Positions 16,938 to 24,700 of a DNA stretch of 51,184 nt are shown piece after piece; position 1 is the first letter of the stretch, and the number at the start of each line of letters is the position of its first letter. The DNA is taken from the NCBI GenBank assembly GCA_027858315.1, contig JAQICV010000103.1:1-51184 (forward strand), written 5' to 3'. The DNA comes from Candidatus Woesearchaeota archaeon (GTDB lineage: Archaea; Nanobdellota; Nanobdellia; Woesearchaeales; UBA583). The translations under genes and the position numbers were made by a program. The notes under the pieces are model-generated. The model saw nothing but the letters and a program-made list of their open reading frames with translations, did not search any database and was not told the DNA's origin.

Positions 16938-18797
16938 ATGAAATTTTCACAGATTGTTTTTCTAGCTTTATTTTTCTTATTTTCTATATCTTTAGGTTTT
17001 TCTGCGACAGCTGTTAATTGTGGTGACACTTTAAGTGTTGCAGGTGATTATATAGTATCGAGTGATTTGAGTTGTTCTAGTGTTAATGGTGTAACAATTA
17101 CTTCTGATAATGTTAGTTTGGATTGTCAAAGCTATACTATTAATAGTTTGACTTCTGGTACTAATTATGGTATTTCTGCAACTGCCAGTTCTGGTAATGA
17201 ATATATTGGTCTTAATATTTCAAACTGTGCATTTTCAGGTTTTTATAGGGGCATTCGTTTTGATTATGTTGATAATAGTTCAATTATTAATGTTACTTCG
17301 AGTAATAATATTTTAGTTGGAATTGATTTAGATTGTTCTGATTATAATACTTTAGAGAATATTAGAGTTTTTAATAATTCTCAACATGGTATTAATTCTT
17401 ATAATTCTTATTATAATATTTTCACTAATTTAAATTCTTCTAATAATTCTCAATATGGTATTTATAGTAGGGCTTCTAATTATAATATTTTTACTAATAT
17501 TTTCACTAATGATAATTTATTATATGGTTTTTATAATTATGATTCTGGTTTTAATGAATTTAATGGTGGTAGTATTTTAGATTATATTTTTGATATTTAT
17601 AATTATGGTACTATTTATTCAAATGTTCTTGACAATAATAATCTAAGTAATTTAAATCGTTCAGCTACTTTGATTAACCCTGTTTCTTATTTTATGGACA
17701 CTGATAATTTTGTTTCAAATACTCATGGTTATGTTATTAAATCTGATAATGTTAGTTTGGATTGTCAAGGTTATGAAGTTCATAGTTTGACTTCCGGCAC
17801 TAATTATGGTATTTCTGTAACTAGTAGTTCTGGCAATGAGTACGTTGATATTAATATTTCTAATTGTGTTATTTCAGGTTTTTTTAGGGGTATTCGTTTT
17901 GATTATGTTGATAATAGTTCAATTATTAATGTTAGTTTGAATAATAATAATTTGAATGGTCTTGATTTAGATAATTCTGATTATAATACTTTTGACAATT
18001 TAACTATTTATAATAATGGCGAATATGGTATTAATCTCTATGTTGGTTCGGACCATAATACTTTTACAAATTTGATAATTTTTAACAATTTAAAATATGG
18101 AATTAATTCTCAAAGTTCGTACTATAATATTATCAGTAATTCTTATTTTTTTAATAACACTTTAGAAGATATGCATTTTGTTAGTAGTGATTATAATATT
18201 TTCTTTTCTAATTTTTTTTCTAACTCTTCAAAATTTCCTTCTGCTTCTGTTAATAATTATTTTTATCAAAATGTTGGTTCTAATTATCTTGGAAATTGGT
18301 GGGATGATGATAATGCTTGTTCTGATCCTACAAATAATGTTTCTTTTCCATATGATGGTTATTTGTATACTGTTTGTAATTCTAGTGATTATTCTGTTGG
18401 TTCTAGTTATGATAAAGGAGTAATTCTTAGTATGTTTGATTTACCTGATCCTTTTTATGTATCTCCTACTCCAAAAAATGATGTTAAAATTTCAAATTCT
18501 AATATAACTATTAATGTTAGTTATGATGGTTTAAGTATTATTAATTGTATTTTGAATTTTCCGACAGGAAGTATTCTTATGATTGATGGCGGAAGTTATT
18601 GTTATGAGGTTTTGGATATTTCTTCAAGTGAAATTACTACCTATAGTTATAATGTTTCTTATTTGGATGGAGGAATTAAGTATTTAACTAATAGAAGTGT
18701 TATGTATTATCCAGGTAGAGATGGAAAATCTGAATTCCCTACTCTTGGTTTTGGAAGTTTAATCTCTTTAGTTTTTATTTTGTTTTTATTCATTTAG
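16938..18797 (+). CDS. Secreted parallel beta-helix surface protein
   Basis: A 619-residue exported protein. It has an N-terminal signal peptide (hydrophobic run after MKFSQ), then right-handed beta-helix repeats of the NosD/PbH1 kind, rich in N, S, Y and D with many N-x-S/T sites (for example YNIFTNL, GIRFDYVDNSS). A block of about 130 residues is duplicated (roughly 50-185 and 255-385). The C-terminus has a short motif SEFPTLG and a final hydrophobic helix, like a PEF-CTERM-style sorting signal but without the usual trailing basic residues. With the archaeosortase at 19290 it makes a plausible substrate-enzyme pair. Confidence 0.75.
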   Translation: MKFSQIVFLALFFLFSISLGFSATAVNCGDTLSVAGDYIVSSDLSCSSVNGVTITSDNVSLDCQSYTINSLTSGTNYGISATASSGNEYIGLNISNCAFSGFYRGIRFDYVDNSSIINVTSSNNILVGIDLDCSDYNTLENIRVFNNSQHGINSYNSYYNIFTNLNSSNNSQYGIYSRASNYNIFTNIFTNDNLLYGFYNYDSGFNEFNGGSILDYIFDIYNYGTIYSNVLDNNNLSNLNRSATLINPVSYFMDTDNFVSNTHGYVIKSDNVSLDCQGYEVHSLTSGTNYGISVTSSSGNEYVDINISNCVISGFFRGIRFDYVDNSSIINVSLNNNNLNGLDLDNSDYNTFDNLTIYNNGEYGINLYVGSDHNTFTNLIIFNNLKYGINSQSSYYNIISNSYFFNNTLEDMHFVSSDYNIFFSNFFSNSSKFPSASVNNYFYQNVGSNYLGNWWDDDNACSDPTNNVSFPYDGYLYTVCNSSDYSVGSSYDKGVILSMFDLPDPFYVSPTPKNDVKISNSNITINVSYDGLSIINCILNFPTGSILMIDGGSYCYEVLDISSSEITTYSYNVSYLDGGIKYLTNRSVMYYPGRDGKSEFPTLGFGSLISLVFILFLFI

Positions 18798-18830
18798 ACA
18801 ACAAAATCAAAAAATTATAAATTTTTAAGC

Positions 18831-18869
18831 TTTTTGTGAACTTTAAGAGTTCACAAAAATATATAAATG
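18831..18869 (+). promoter_or_regulatory. 12-bp inverted repeat and TATA box before pilin gene
   Basis: A perfect inverted repeat with 12-bp arms, TTTTTGTGAACT (18831-18842) and AGTTCACAAAAA (18848-18859), loop of 5. Its right arm runs straight into TATATAAA (18860-18867), a TATA box centred about 29 bases before the pilin ATG. It could be an operator overlapping the promoter, or the transcript end of the beta-helix gene. Confidence 0.5.
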
Positions 18870-18891
18870 TATTATTTTGTTGTTTATTTAG

Positions 18892-19287
18892 ATGTTAAAT
18901 AATAAGAAGGCACTTGGAGTTGTTGTGGCAGTTAGTTTACTTATAGTAGTTAGTGTTACAGCTGTTATGAGTTTTAATAATTGGTATGGTTCTTATAGTT
19001 CTGATATGTTTGCTAAGGCTGAAGATAGTGCTAGTTCTAATGCAATTACTATTAAAAATGTTTTAGTTGAGTCTAATCAATTACAAATTTATGCTTATAC
19101 TTCTTCAACTTATGATTTTATTGATAAGATTGATGTTAATGGTGCTTCATGTAATTTACTTGGAAGTGATGTTGTTGATGTTGATTTAACTCAAATTGAT
19201 TTGGATTGTTCAGGGATTTCAGGTCAGAAGAATTCAATGACTCTTTATACTGTATCTAATATTTACAAGTATGAATTCTTTATCTAA
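18892..19287 (+). CDS. Type IV pilin/archaellin-like protein
   Basis: A 131-residue protein whose start, NNKKALGVVVAVSLLIVVSV, is a class III signal: a short basic leader ending KKALG, then the hydrophobic helix that forms a pilus core. The remainder is S/D-rich with two cysteines (in ASCNLLG and LDCSGI) that may pair. Cleavage would be by the prepilin peptidase. It ends 2 bases before the archaeosortase gene, so the two are co-transcribed. It could be a minor pilin rather than the main subunit. Confidence 0.75.
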   Translation: MLNNKKALGVVVAVSLLIVVSVTAVMSFNNWYGSYSSDMFAKAEDSASSNAITIKNVLVESNQLQIYAYTSSTYDFIDKIDVNGASCNLLGSDVVDVDLTQIDLDCSGISGQKNSMTLYTVSNIYKYEFFI

Positions 19288-19289
19288 GG

Positions 19290-19808
19290 ATGGAGTTTGT
19301 TAAATCAATAGCTATTAGGTATATTCTAATTATTGTTTTTATTAATCTTTTTTTATTTGATTTTTTTTCAGATTTTTTAGGATTTATTTTTACTTATATT
19401 TCTTATTTTTTTTTGAATTTGTTTTTTGAGATTAGTTTAGTGTCAGGAAATATTTTATGGCAGAATCATTTGTTTTTGATTGTTGATGAGTGTATTGGTG
19501 TTAGTGCTTATATTTTGCTTACATTTTTGTTTTTTTCTATGCATATTAAAAAGGAAGTTTTACTTAAAGGTTGGGGATTTTCAATTTTGGCGTATAGTAT
19601 TGCTAATTTGATTAGGATAGTATTTTTGATGGCTGCTTTTATTTTATTTGGAGAGAATTTCTTTGAGAGTATTCATTTAATATTTTATGAAGCTTTAACT
19701 GGAATTATTGTTGGATTGATTTTTGTTTATTTTTATAGGGAGTATAAAATTAAAGAGAAGCCTTTAGTATCTGATGTGAAAATGATTTTGAAGAAATATT
19801 TTTCGTGA
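19290..19808 (+). CDS. Archaeosortase/exosortase-family transpeptidase
   Basis: A multi-spanning membrane enzyme that cuts C-terminal sorting signals and can attach the protein to a lipid. The conserved Cys-Arg-His set is visible: C68 in VDECIGVSAY, R109 in ANLIRIVFL and H129 in SIHLIFYEALTG. It has about six TM helices; 172 residues matches the short, single-domain archaeosortases. It lies directly downstream of a pilin-like gene and near a beta-helix protein with a sorting-like tail, the expected kind of neighbourhood. Confidence 0.85.
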   Translation: MEFVKSIAIRYILIIVFINLFLFDFFSDFLGFIFTYISYFFLNLFFEISLVSGNILWQNHLFLIVDECIGVSAYILLTFLFFSMHIKKEVLLKGWGFSILAYSIANLIRIVFLMAAFILFGENFFESIHLIFYEALTGIIVGLIFVYFYREYKIKEKPLVSDVKMILKKYFS

Positions 19809-19812
19809 AACG

Positions 19813-20406
19813 GTGTATTTAGATGATGCTAGTGTTGATAGTATTGGAAGTGGTAGCTCATTTAATAATCCATTAGCAGATTCAAATTGTTATGATTCGG
19901 GGAATATTGGAACTGTCGGAATTTGGGATGTTTGTAATGGAATGTTTATAGTTGATAGAACTATGCTTTTTTATGCAATAGATAATAATCTTATTAATTC
20001 TGGAGAAGATTTTTATTATGAATTTGCTGGTCAAAATTATACTTTAGGAGATTCTAGTTATAATGTATTTACTGGTCAGGTTACTGATAGGGGAGATTTA
20101 TTAGAATGGGAAACTAATTTTAATTCAAATATAAATTATTGGGATGTTAGTAGTGTTACAAATATGATTCAAATGTTTTATGGAACTTTAATATTTAATC
20201 AAGATATAAGTTCTTGGAACGTGAGTAGTGTTACTATGATGGGTATGACTTTTATGGGCCAAAGAGGTATGTTTTCTAATGCAGATAGTTTTAATCAAGA
20301 TTTGAGTGGTTGGGATGTTGTCCAAGTTAGTCAATGTCACGATTTCGCATATTCTGCAGATTCATATGCCTTACCTAAACCAAATTTTGTTTTATGTACA
20401 CCTTAA
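19813..20406 (+). CDS. DUF285/BspA-like repeat protein, possibly N-truncated
   Basis: A 197-residue protein containing DUF285 repeats (FNQDISSWNVSSVTMM, FNQDLSGWDVVQVSQ), found in surface proteins of mycoplasmas and many environmental microbes. Such proteins are normally exported, but this reading frame has no signal peptide. The only start is GTG 19813, 5 bases after the archaeosortase stop with no Shine-Dalgarno, and the frame is closed 8 codons further up. It may be a 5'-truncated gene or one read by coupling to the archaeosortase gene. Confidence 0.55.
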   Translation: MYLDDASVDSIGSGSSFNNPLADSNCYDSGNIGTVGIWDVCNGMFIVDRTMLFYAIDNNLINSGEDFYYEFAGQNYTLGDSSYNVFTGQVTDRGDLLEWETNFNSNINYWDVSSVTNMIQMFYGTLIFNQDISSWNVSSVTMMGMTFMGQRGMFSNADSFNQDLSGWDVVQVSQCHDFAYSADSYALPKPNFVLCTP

Positions 20407-20472
20407 GTGCCTTAAAATTAAATCCCTTTTTTCTTTTCTTTTTTTAAGCTTTAGATTTCCTTTGTTTTTATG

Positions 20473-20492
20473 AGGTGTGTTTTGTCACACCT
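20473..20492. terminator. Hairpin between surface module and nrd operon
   Basis: A perfect 7-bp hairpin AGGTGTG/CACACCT (20473-20479 with 20486-20492), loop TTTTGT, about 70 bases after the DUF285 gene stop, preceded by T-rich tracts (20428-20447). Probably the transcript end of the upstream module, though an operator role is possible. Confidence 0.35.
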
Positions 20493-20672
20493 ACCATATA
20501 TAGTAGCGTTTCTTTATATACTAGCACAAGATGTTGTGTTTTTCTTAAAAATTGTTGGCGCAAGTGTTGTCTCTGGAGGTAATACACAATTTATATATAC
20601 TGATAACGGAAAAGTTTAGTATTAGCACAATATCTAGTTGTGTTTTTTGAAATTTAACCATATATGTTGTGA
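20491..20672 (+). promoter_or_regulatory. NrdR-box-like operator pairs of the nrd operon
   Basis: I recall the NrdR box as ACACWATATATWGTGT. By eye, four 16-base sites resemble it: 20491-20506 (11/16), 20524-20539 GCACAAGATGTTGTGT (13/16), 20625-20640 GCACAATATCTAGTTG (12/16) and 20657-20672 ACCATATATGTTGTGA (12/16). They form two pairs with start-to-start distances of 33 and 32 bases, about three helix turns, the known spacing for NrdR. TATA-like stretches lie at 20512-20520 and 20591-20600. The last site overlaps the nrdR start region, so NrdR would repress its own operon. Confidence 0.55.
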
Positions 20673-20674
20673 AA

Positions 20675-21175
20675 ATGAACTGCCCATATTGTAATGATTC
20701 GGAAATTAAAGTAATTGACTCTAGAGAGAGTAAGGACGGCTCTTCCATTAAGAGAAGAAGAGAGTGCTTTGGTTGTTCTAAGAGATTTTCTACTATTGAG
20801 AAAATTCTAAAGCTTGACTTAGAAGTTAAGAAGTCAAATGGTGATATAGAAGTTTTTAATCTTCAGAAAATTAAAAGAAGTTTGCTTAAGGCTTGTGAAA
20901 AAAGACCTGTTACCCTAGAACAGATCGAAGAGTTAACTGAAAATATTTTAAAAGATTTAAAGAAAGTAGAAGAGTCTTCAATTCCTACATCAACAGTTGG
21001 GAGTATTGTTCTTCGAAACTTGAAAGATGTTGATGAAATTGCCTTTTTGAGATTTATTATTGTACATAATGATTATCAGAATTTATCAGAATTCATGGAT
21101 GAAGTTGGAAAGTTGAAAAATTTTGATGGACTAACATATAAGAGAAGTAAAGAAAAAGTAATATTAAGTGAGTAA
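20675..21175 (+). CDS. nrdR: Transcriptional repressor NrdR
   Basis: A nucleotide-sensing repressor of ribonucleotide reductase genes. The N-terminal zinc ribbon uses C3, C6, C31 and C34 (MNCPYC and ECFGC), followed by the ATP-cone domain (VKKSNGDIEVFNLQKIKRSL, then LLKACEKRPVTLEQIE). I start at ATG 20675 so that the protein begins MNCPYC as in other NrdR proteins; GTG 20669 would add two residues. It stands 1 base before nrdJ, so they are co-transcribed. NrdR is typical of bacteria, and its presence with matching operators in an archaeal window suggests past transfer of the set. Confidence 0.92.
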   Translation: MNCPYCNDSEIKVIDSRESKDGSSIKRRRECFGCSKRFSTIEKILKLDLEVKKSNGDIEVFNLQKIKRSLLKACEKRPVTLEQIEELTENILKDLKKVEESSIPTSTVGSIVLRNLKDVDEIAFLRFIIVHNDYQNLSEFMDEVGKLKNFDGLTYKRSKEKVILSE

Positions 21176-21176
21176 A

Positions 21177-23729
21177 ATGGCAGATATGACAAAATTAGAG
21201 GCGAATACAAACATGGTCCAAACCAAATCAGAAGTTAAAAGAGATGAGTTTTTCAAGAAAATTGAAGGTATGTTTTCTCATAAGAGTAAACTTTCTAAAA
21301 TTATTGATCCACAAGTGATTGTTAATTATAAGGAGACTTATTTTTATTTATTTGAAAAGATTCAAAGTGGAGAGCTTCCTTGTATGAAAGATTATTTTTC
21401 AGGGAATGTTTTAGCAAAGAATATTTATAAGAATAAATATTATTTGAAAGATTTATCCAATAAACATATTGAGGAGAGAGCAGAAGATGTTTTTTTAAGA
21501 ATTGCATCTTATGTTGCTGCAGTTGAGGAGACTCAAGAACTTCGTGAGGAGTATGCTGAGAAATTTTATAGAGATTTATATGATGGTTATTATTTGCCTG
21601 GTGGAAGAGTTTTAGCAGGAGCTGGTGATTTATTTAGGATTAAAACTCTTGCAAATTGTTTTGTTTCTGTTATTGGTGAGGATAGTTTGGAAGGTATCTA
21701 TAAAGCTGCTTATGAAGCTGCAAGGACTTATTCATATGGTGGAGGAATTGGTATAGATATTTCTCAACTTAGACCTAAGGATTCTAGAGTTCATAATGCT
21801 GCAGACCAGTCAACTGGAGCTGTTAGTTTTATGGAACTTTATTCTTTAACTACTGGACTTATTGGACAATCTGGTAGAAGAGGCGCTTTAATGCTTACTA
21901 TTGATGTTAAACATCCTGATGTTTTGGATTTTGTTAATGTTAAAAAAGATCCATCTTGGACTACTAATCAAATTATGAGTAGAATTAAGTCTATTGAGAC
22001 TCTTGGTATTGATGAATTAGAGAAAATTCAAGATGAGATTATTGAGAATGTTCAAATTAGATTCGCAAATATTTCTATTAAAACTTCTGATGAGTTTATG
22101 CATTCTGTTGAAGAGCAAAATTTGTATGGTAAAAATAAAATTTTAGTTTACAAGAAGAAACAAAAAGGAGGACCTATTGAAGGAAGGGCTGCTGATGATC
22201 ATAATTATTCTTATGGTATTTCTGATAAAAAATTAGATGATTATGAGTTACTTGATAAGTTTAGTAATGTTGAAGAACTTAATGAGTATTTACTTGATAA
22301 AAATTTGTCTTTAATTAAAAAAGAGCAATTGGATGATGTTTCTAATAGGGATTTTTATGGTGATTTTGTTATGGAGTCTACAAGTTTAGATTATGATTTA
22401 GCTATTAAGTATTCGGGAGATTTCTTGACTTATTTCAAGTCTGGTTCTGTTGGTGAGATTAAAGAGTTACACAAAGCAAGAGATGTTTGGAATAAATTTG
22501 TTGAAGGAAATTATAAAACTGCTGAACCTGGATTAATTTTCTGGTCACAGATGAGTAAGTATTCTCCTTCTAATTATGTTGGAAGACCTATTGCTTGTAC
22601 TAACCCTTGTGGTGAGGTTCCTTTAGAAGATGGTGGAGCTTGTAATCTTGGTTCTATTAATTTATCTAGGATGGTTAAGAATGGTTATACTAGTGAGGCA
22701 AGTGTTGATTGGGATTTGCTTGCGAGTAGTACTTCTAATGTTGTAAGATTTTTAGATAATGTTGTTTGGTGGAATGAGACACTTAATGCGCTAGATAAAC
22801 AAAAAGCATCTGCTCACGATACTAGAAGAATTGGAGTTGGAGTTATGGGTATTGCTGATATGTTTTTTCAGTTAGGCATTGCATATGATAGTGAGCAAGG
22901 TTTAAATTTACTTGAGAAAGTTATGAATCATATGACTCAAAATGCATATAAGACTTCTGCGAATTTGGCTAAAGAGAAAGGGGCTGCTCCTTGTTATGAT
23001 GCAGCAGGATATTTGAAGAATCCATTTTATATTGAAGTTTTAGATGAAGATGTTAAAGAATTAATTAAGGAACATGGAGTTAGAAATATTGCTATTATGT
23101 CTATTGCTCCAACTGGGACTATTTCTAATGCTGTTTGTGGTATGAGGTTTGGAGATAAAAATTATATTGGTATTAGTGGTGGTATTGAGCCAGTTTTTGC
23201 TCTTTATTATTCAAGAAGATCTGAGCAGATGAATCAAGGCGCAGTCTATAAGATTTTCCATAATACAGTTCAAGCATATATTGATATGAAAGGTTTGAAT
23301 GAGCAAGTTCAAGGAATTGAAACAGAGGAAGGCTTGAAAAAGATTTTGCCTGCACACTTTTTCAGGACTGCGCATCAAGTATCTCCTGATATGAGAGTTA
23401 AGTTTCAAGGAAAAGCGCAAAGATTAATTGATCATAGTATTTCATCAACTGTTAATTTACCTGAAGATGTTGATCCAGAAGTTATTTCAGATATTTATTT
23501 GAAGTCATGGAAAGAAGGATTAAAGGGAATTACAATTTATAGGGATGGGAGTCGTTATCCAATTTTAAGTGTTGTTGGAGATGAGACTGATTTTCAAAGA
23601 TTTAAGGATAAGAAGTTTAGAATTAAAGATGGAGAACAAATAAAAGAAGTTCATGGAAATGAGGTTTTAGTTATGCCCTCAGGAAAATTAAGTACAATTT
23701 ATCATGTTCAAAAAGGAGGTACAAATTAA
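21177..23729 (+). CDS. nrdJ: Class II (B12-dependent) ribonucleotide reductase, catalytic chain
   Basis: Makes deoxyribonucleotides using an adenosylcobalamin-derived thiyl radical. From ATG 21177 (850 residues) the active-site set N-x-C-x-E is in ACTNPCGEVPL (N476, C478, E480), the redox cysteines are C161 (LANCF) and C489 (GGACNLGSINL), and the phosphate-binding loop is APTGTISN. The chain stops at HVQKGGTN before the C-terminal TSCPD and cysteine-rich tail found in one-chain NrdJ; these are encoded separately at 23846. GTG 21168 is an alternative start. Confidence 0.92.
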   Translation: MADMTKLEANTNMVQTKSEVKRDEFFKKIEGMFSHKSKLSKIIDPQVIVNYKETYFYLFEKIQSGELPCMKDYFSGNVLAKNIYKNKYYLKDLSNKHIEERAEDVFLRIASYVAAVEETQELREEYAEKFYRDLYDGYYLPGGRVLAGAGDLFRIKTLANCFVSVIGEDSLEGIYKAAYEAARTYSYGGGIGIDISQLRPKDSRVHNAADQSTGAVSFMELYSLTTGLIGQSGRRGALMLTIDVKHPDVLDFVNVKKDPSWTTNQIMSRIKSIETLGIDELEKIQDEIIENVQIRFANISIKTSDEFMHSVEEQNLYGKNKILVYKKKQKGGPIEGRAADDHNYSYGISDKKLDDYELLDKFSNVEELNEYLLDKNLSLIKKEQLDDVSNRDFYGDFVMESTSLDYDLAIKYSGDFLTYFKSGSVGEIKELHKARDVWNKFVEGNYKTAEPGLIFWSQMSKYSPSNYVGRPIACTNPCGEVPLEDGGACNLGSINLSRMVKNGYTSEASVDWDLLASSTSNVVRFLDNVVWWNETLNALDKQKASAHDTRRIGVGVMGIADMFFQLGIAYDSEQGLNLLEKVMNHMTQNAYKTSANLAKEKGAAPCYDAAGYLKNPFYIEVLDEDVKELIKEHGVRNIAIMSIAPTGTISNAVCGMRFGDKNYIGISGGIEPVFALYYSRRSEQMNQGAVYKIFHNTVQAYIDMKGLNEQVQGIETEEGLKKILPAHFFRTAHQVSPDMRVKFQGKAQRLIDHSISSTVNLPEDVDPEVISDIYLKSWKEGLKGITIYRDGSRYPILSVVGDETDFQRFKDKKFRIKDGEQIKEVHGNEVLVMPSGKLSTIYHVQKGGTN

Positions 23730-23730
23730 A

Positions 23731-23844
23731 ATGTCACAAGAACTAAAATTAGGAATAAATGTACATACTAAGTATGCAAATTTAGGTACAATTGAATCTA
23801 TGATTCAAGGTATCATTTTTAATTTTTACGGAGGTAAAATTTAA
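23731..23844 (+). CDS. 37-codon ORF between the RNR chains
   Basis: ATG 23731 follows a GGAGGT Shine-Dalgarno (23715-23720) that lies inside the end of nrdJ, and the reading frame (begins MSQELKLGINVHTKY, ends FNFYGGKI) runs to TAA at 23842. A second GGAGGT-like site (23830-23835) near its end serves the next gene. The position and good ribosome-binding site support translation. It resembles no family I know. It could be a leftover linker from splitting one NrdJ chain, or a translation coupler. Confidence 0.45.
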   Translation: MSQELKLGINVHTKYANLGTIESMIQGIIFNFYGGKI

Positions 23845-23845
23845 A

Positions 23846-24517
23846 ATGGAAAGTATAAATACAACTGATTTCATCATTGAAGAAGTTAAAATTGAACCAA
23901 TTGAAGAGGAAGCTAAAGTAGTTGTTTTAGAAGATGATAAGTCTAAATTAAAACCTGCAGTTATTAGCATAAGAGAAGATATTATGGATAGACCTGATAT
24001 TGTTGAAGCTAAAGTTTACAAACTTAAGAGTAGATTTGTTAAAGAGAATATGTATATTACTATGAGTTATATTAAGGATGAAGAGACTGGGATTAATAGA
24101 CCTATTGAGATTTTTATTAATTCTAAAGATTTATCTAAGCTTCCAGAGTATACTGTCTTAACTAGACTTATTTCAGCAATTTTTAGACATTTTAATAATC
24201 CTAAGTTTATTTTAGAAGAGCTTCAAAGTGTTTATGATCCTAATGGAGGATATTTTATGAAGGGTAAATATATTTATTCTTTCTATAGTGAGATTGCTCT
24301 TATTATTGAAAAATTCTTTATTGACATTGGATTTATGAAAGAAAAAGAGGATGGATTAGATAATTGGATTGATACTGCAAAGAAAGCAAATCCTGACAAA
24401 AAAATTGAAGTTAATAACTTTAAGATTTGTCCAAATTGTAATCAAAAATCTCTGCAAATTGATGGTGGTTGTTTGAATTGTATTAACCCAGAATGTGGAT
24501 ATAGTAAGTGTTCGTAA
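23846..24517 (+). CDS. Class II RNR C-terminal chain (TSCPD domain + zinc ribbon)
   Basis: This 223-residue protein matches the C-terminal part of NrdJ. It has the TSCPD-type domain (GINRPIEIFINSKDL, LISAIFRHF, YDPNGGYFMKGKY) and then a cysteine-rich tail with C195, C198, C209, C212, C217 and C222 (CPNCNQ, CLNC, ECGYSKC). In one-chain NrdJ this tail re-reduces the active-site disulfide, so the two proteins should form a complex. The N-terminal 40 residues are acidic. Its last 14 codons are repeated downstream at 25101. Confidence 0.85.
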   Translation: MESINTTDFIIEEVKIEPIEEEAKVVVLEDDKSKLKPAVISIREDIMDRPDIVEAKVYKLKSRFVKENMYITMSYIKDEETGINRPIEIFINSKDLSKLPEYTVLTRLISAIFRHFNNPKFILEELQSVYDPNGGYFMKGKYIYSFYSEIALIIEKFFIDIGFMKEKEDGLDNWIDTAKKANPDKKIEVNNFKICPNCNQKSLQIDGGCLNCINPECGYSKCS

Positions 24518-24536
24518 AGAATACTTTTTTAATATT
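24475..24536 (+). repeat. Direct repeat copy 1 (3' end of nrdJ tail gene)
   Basis: The final codons (NCINPECGYSKCS plus stop) and a following TACTTTTTTA. Matched by copy 2 at 25101-25162: nearly all differences inside the coding part are synonymous, including Ser AGT against TCT. Confidence 0.75.
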
Positions 24537-24550
24537 AAAAACTTTATATT

Positions 24551-24610
24551 GTTTCGCTATTGCATTAGAAATTAAGGCGTTTAGTGCCCTGGATAAAACC
24601 AGAGCGAGAC
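24551..24610 (+). ncRNA. Foldable three-way-junction RNA
   Basis: An 8-bp closing stem GTTTCGCT (24551-24558) with AGCGAGAC (24603-24610). It has one U-G wobble that pairs only if the plus strand is transcribed. Inside are a short GGC/GCC hairpin (around 24577-24588) and a CTGG/CCAG hairpin with loop ATAAAA (about 24589-24602). A perfect CCGTC/GACGG hairpin (about 24673-24685) stands before the next ORF. The segment is richer in G and C than its surroundings. No known class recognised; TTTATATT at 24543-24550 might instead be a TATA box. Confidence 0.35.
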
Positions 24611-24700
24611 ACAAAACTAAAAAGATTTGTTTTGCATACTTTTTATGCATTTCATTTCTTTAAAAACATTTGCCGTCGATGACGGAGTAACAAACTAAAA

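Noticed and set aside
20545-20748. Minus-strand 67-codon ORF over the nrdR promoter
   Set aside because: It overlaps the NrdR-box region and the nrdR zinc ribbon coding sequence; its protein has no plausible features.
24551-24610. tRNA gene
   Set aside because: It has an acceptor-like stem but no T-loop TTCRA sequence or anticodon arm.
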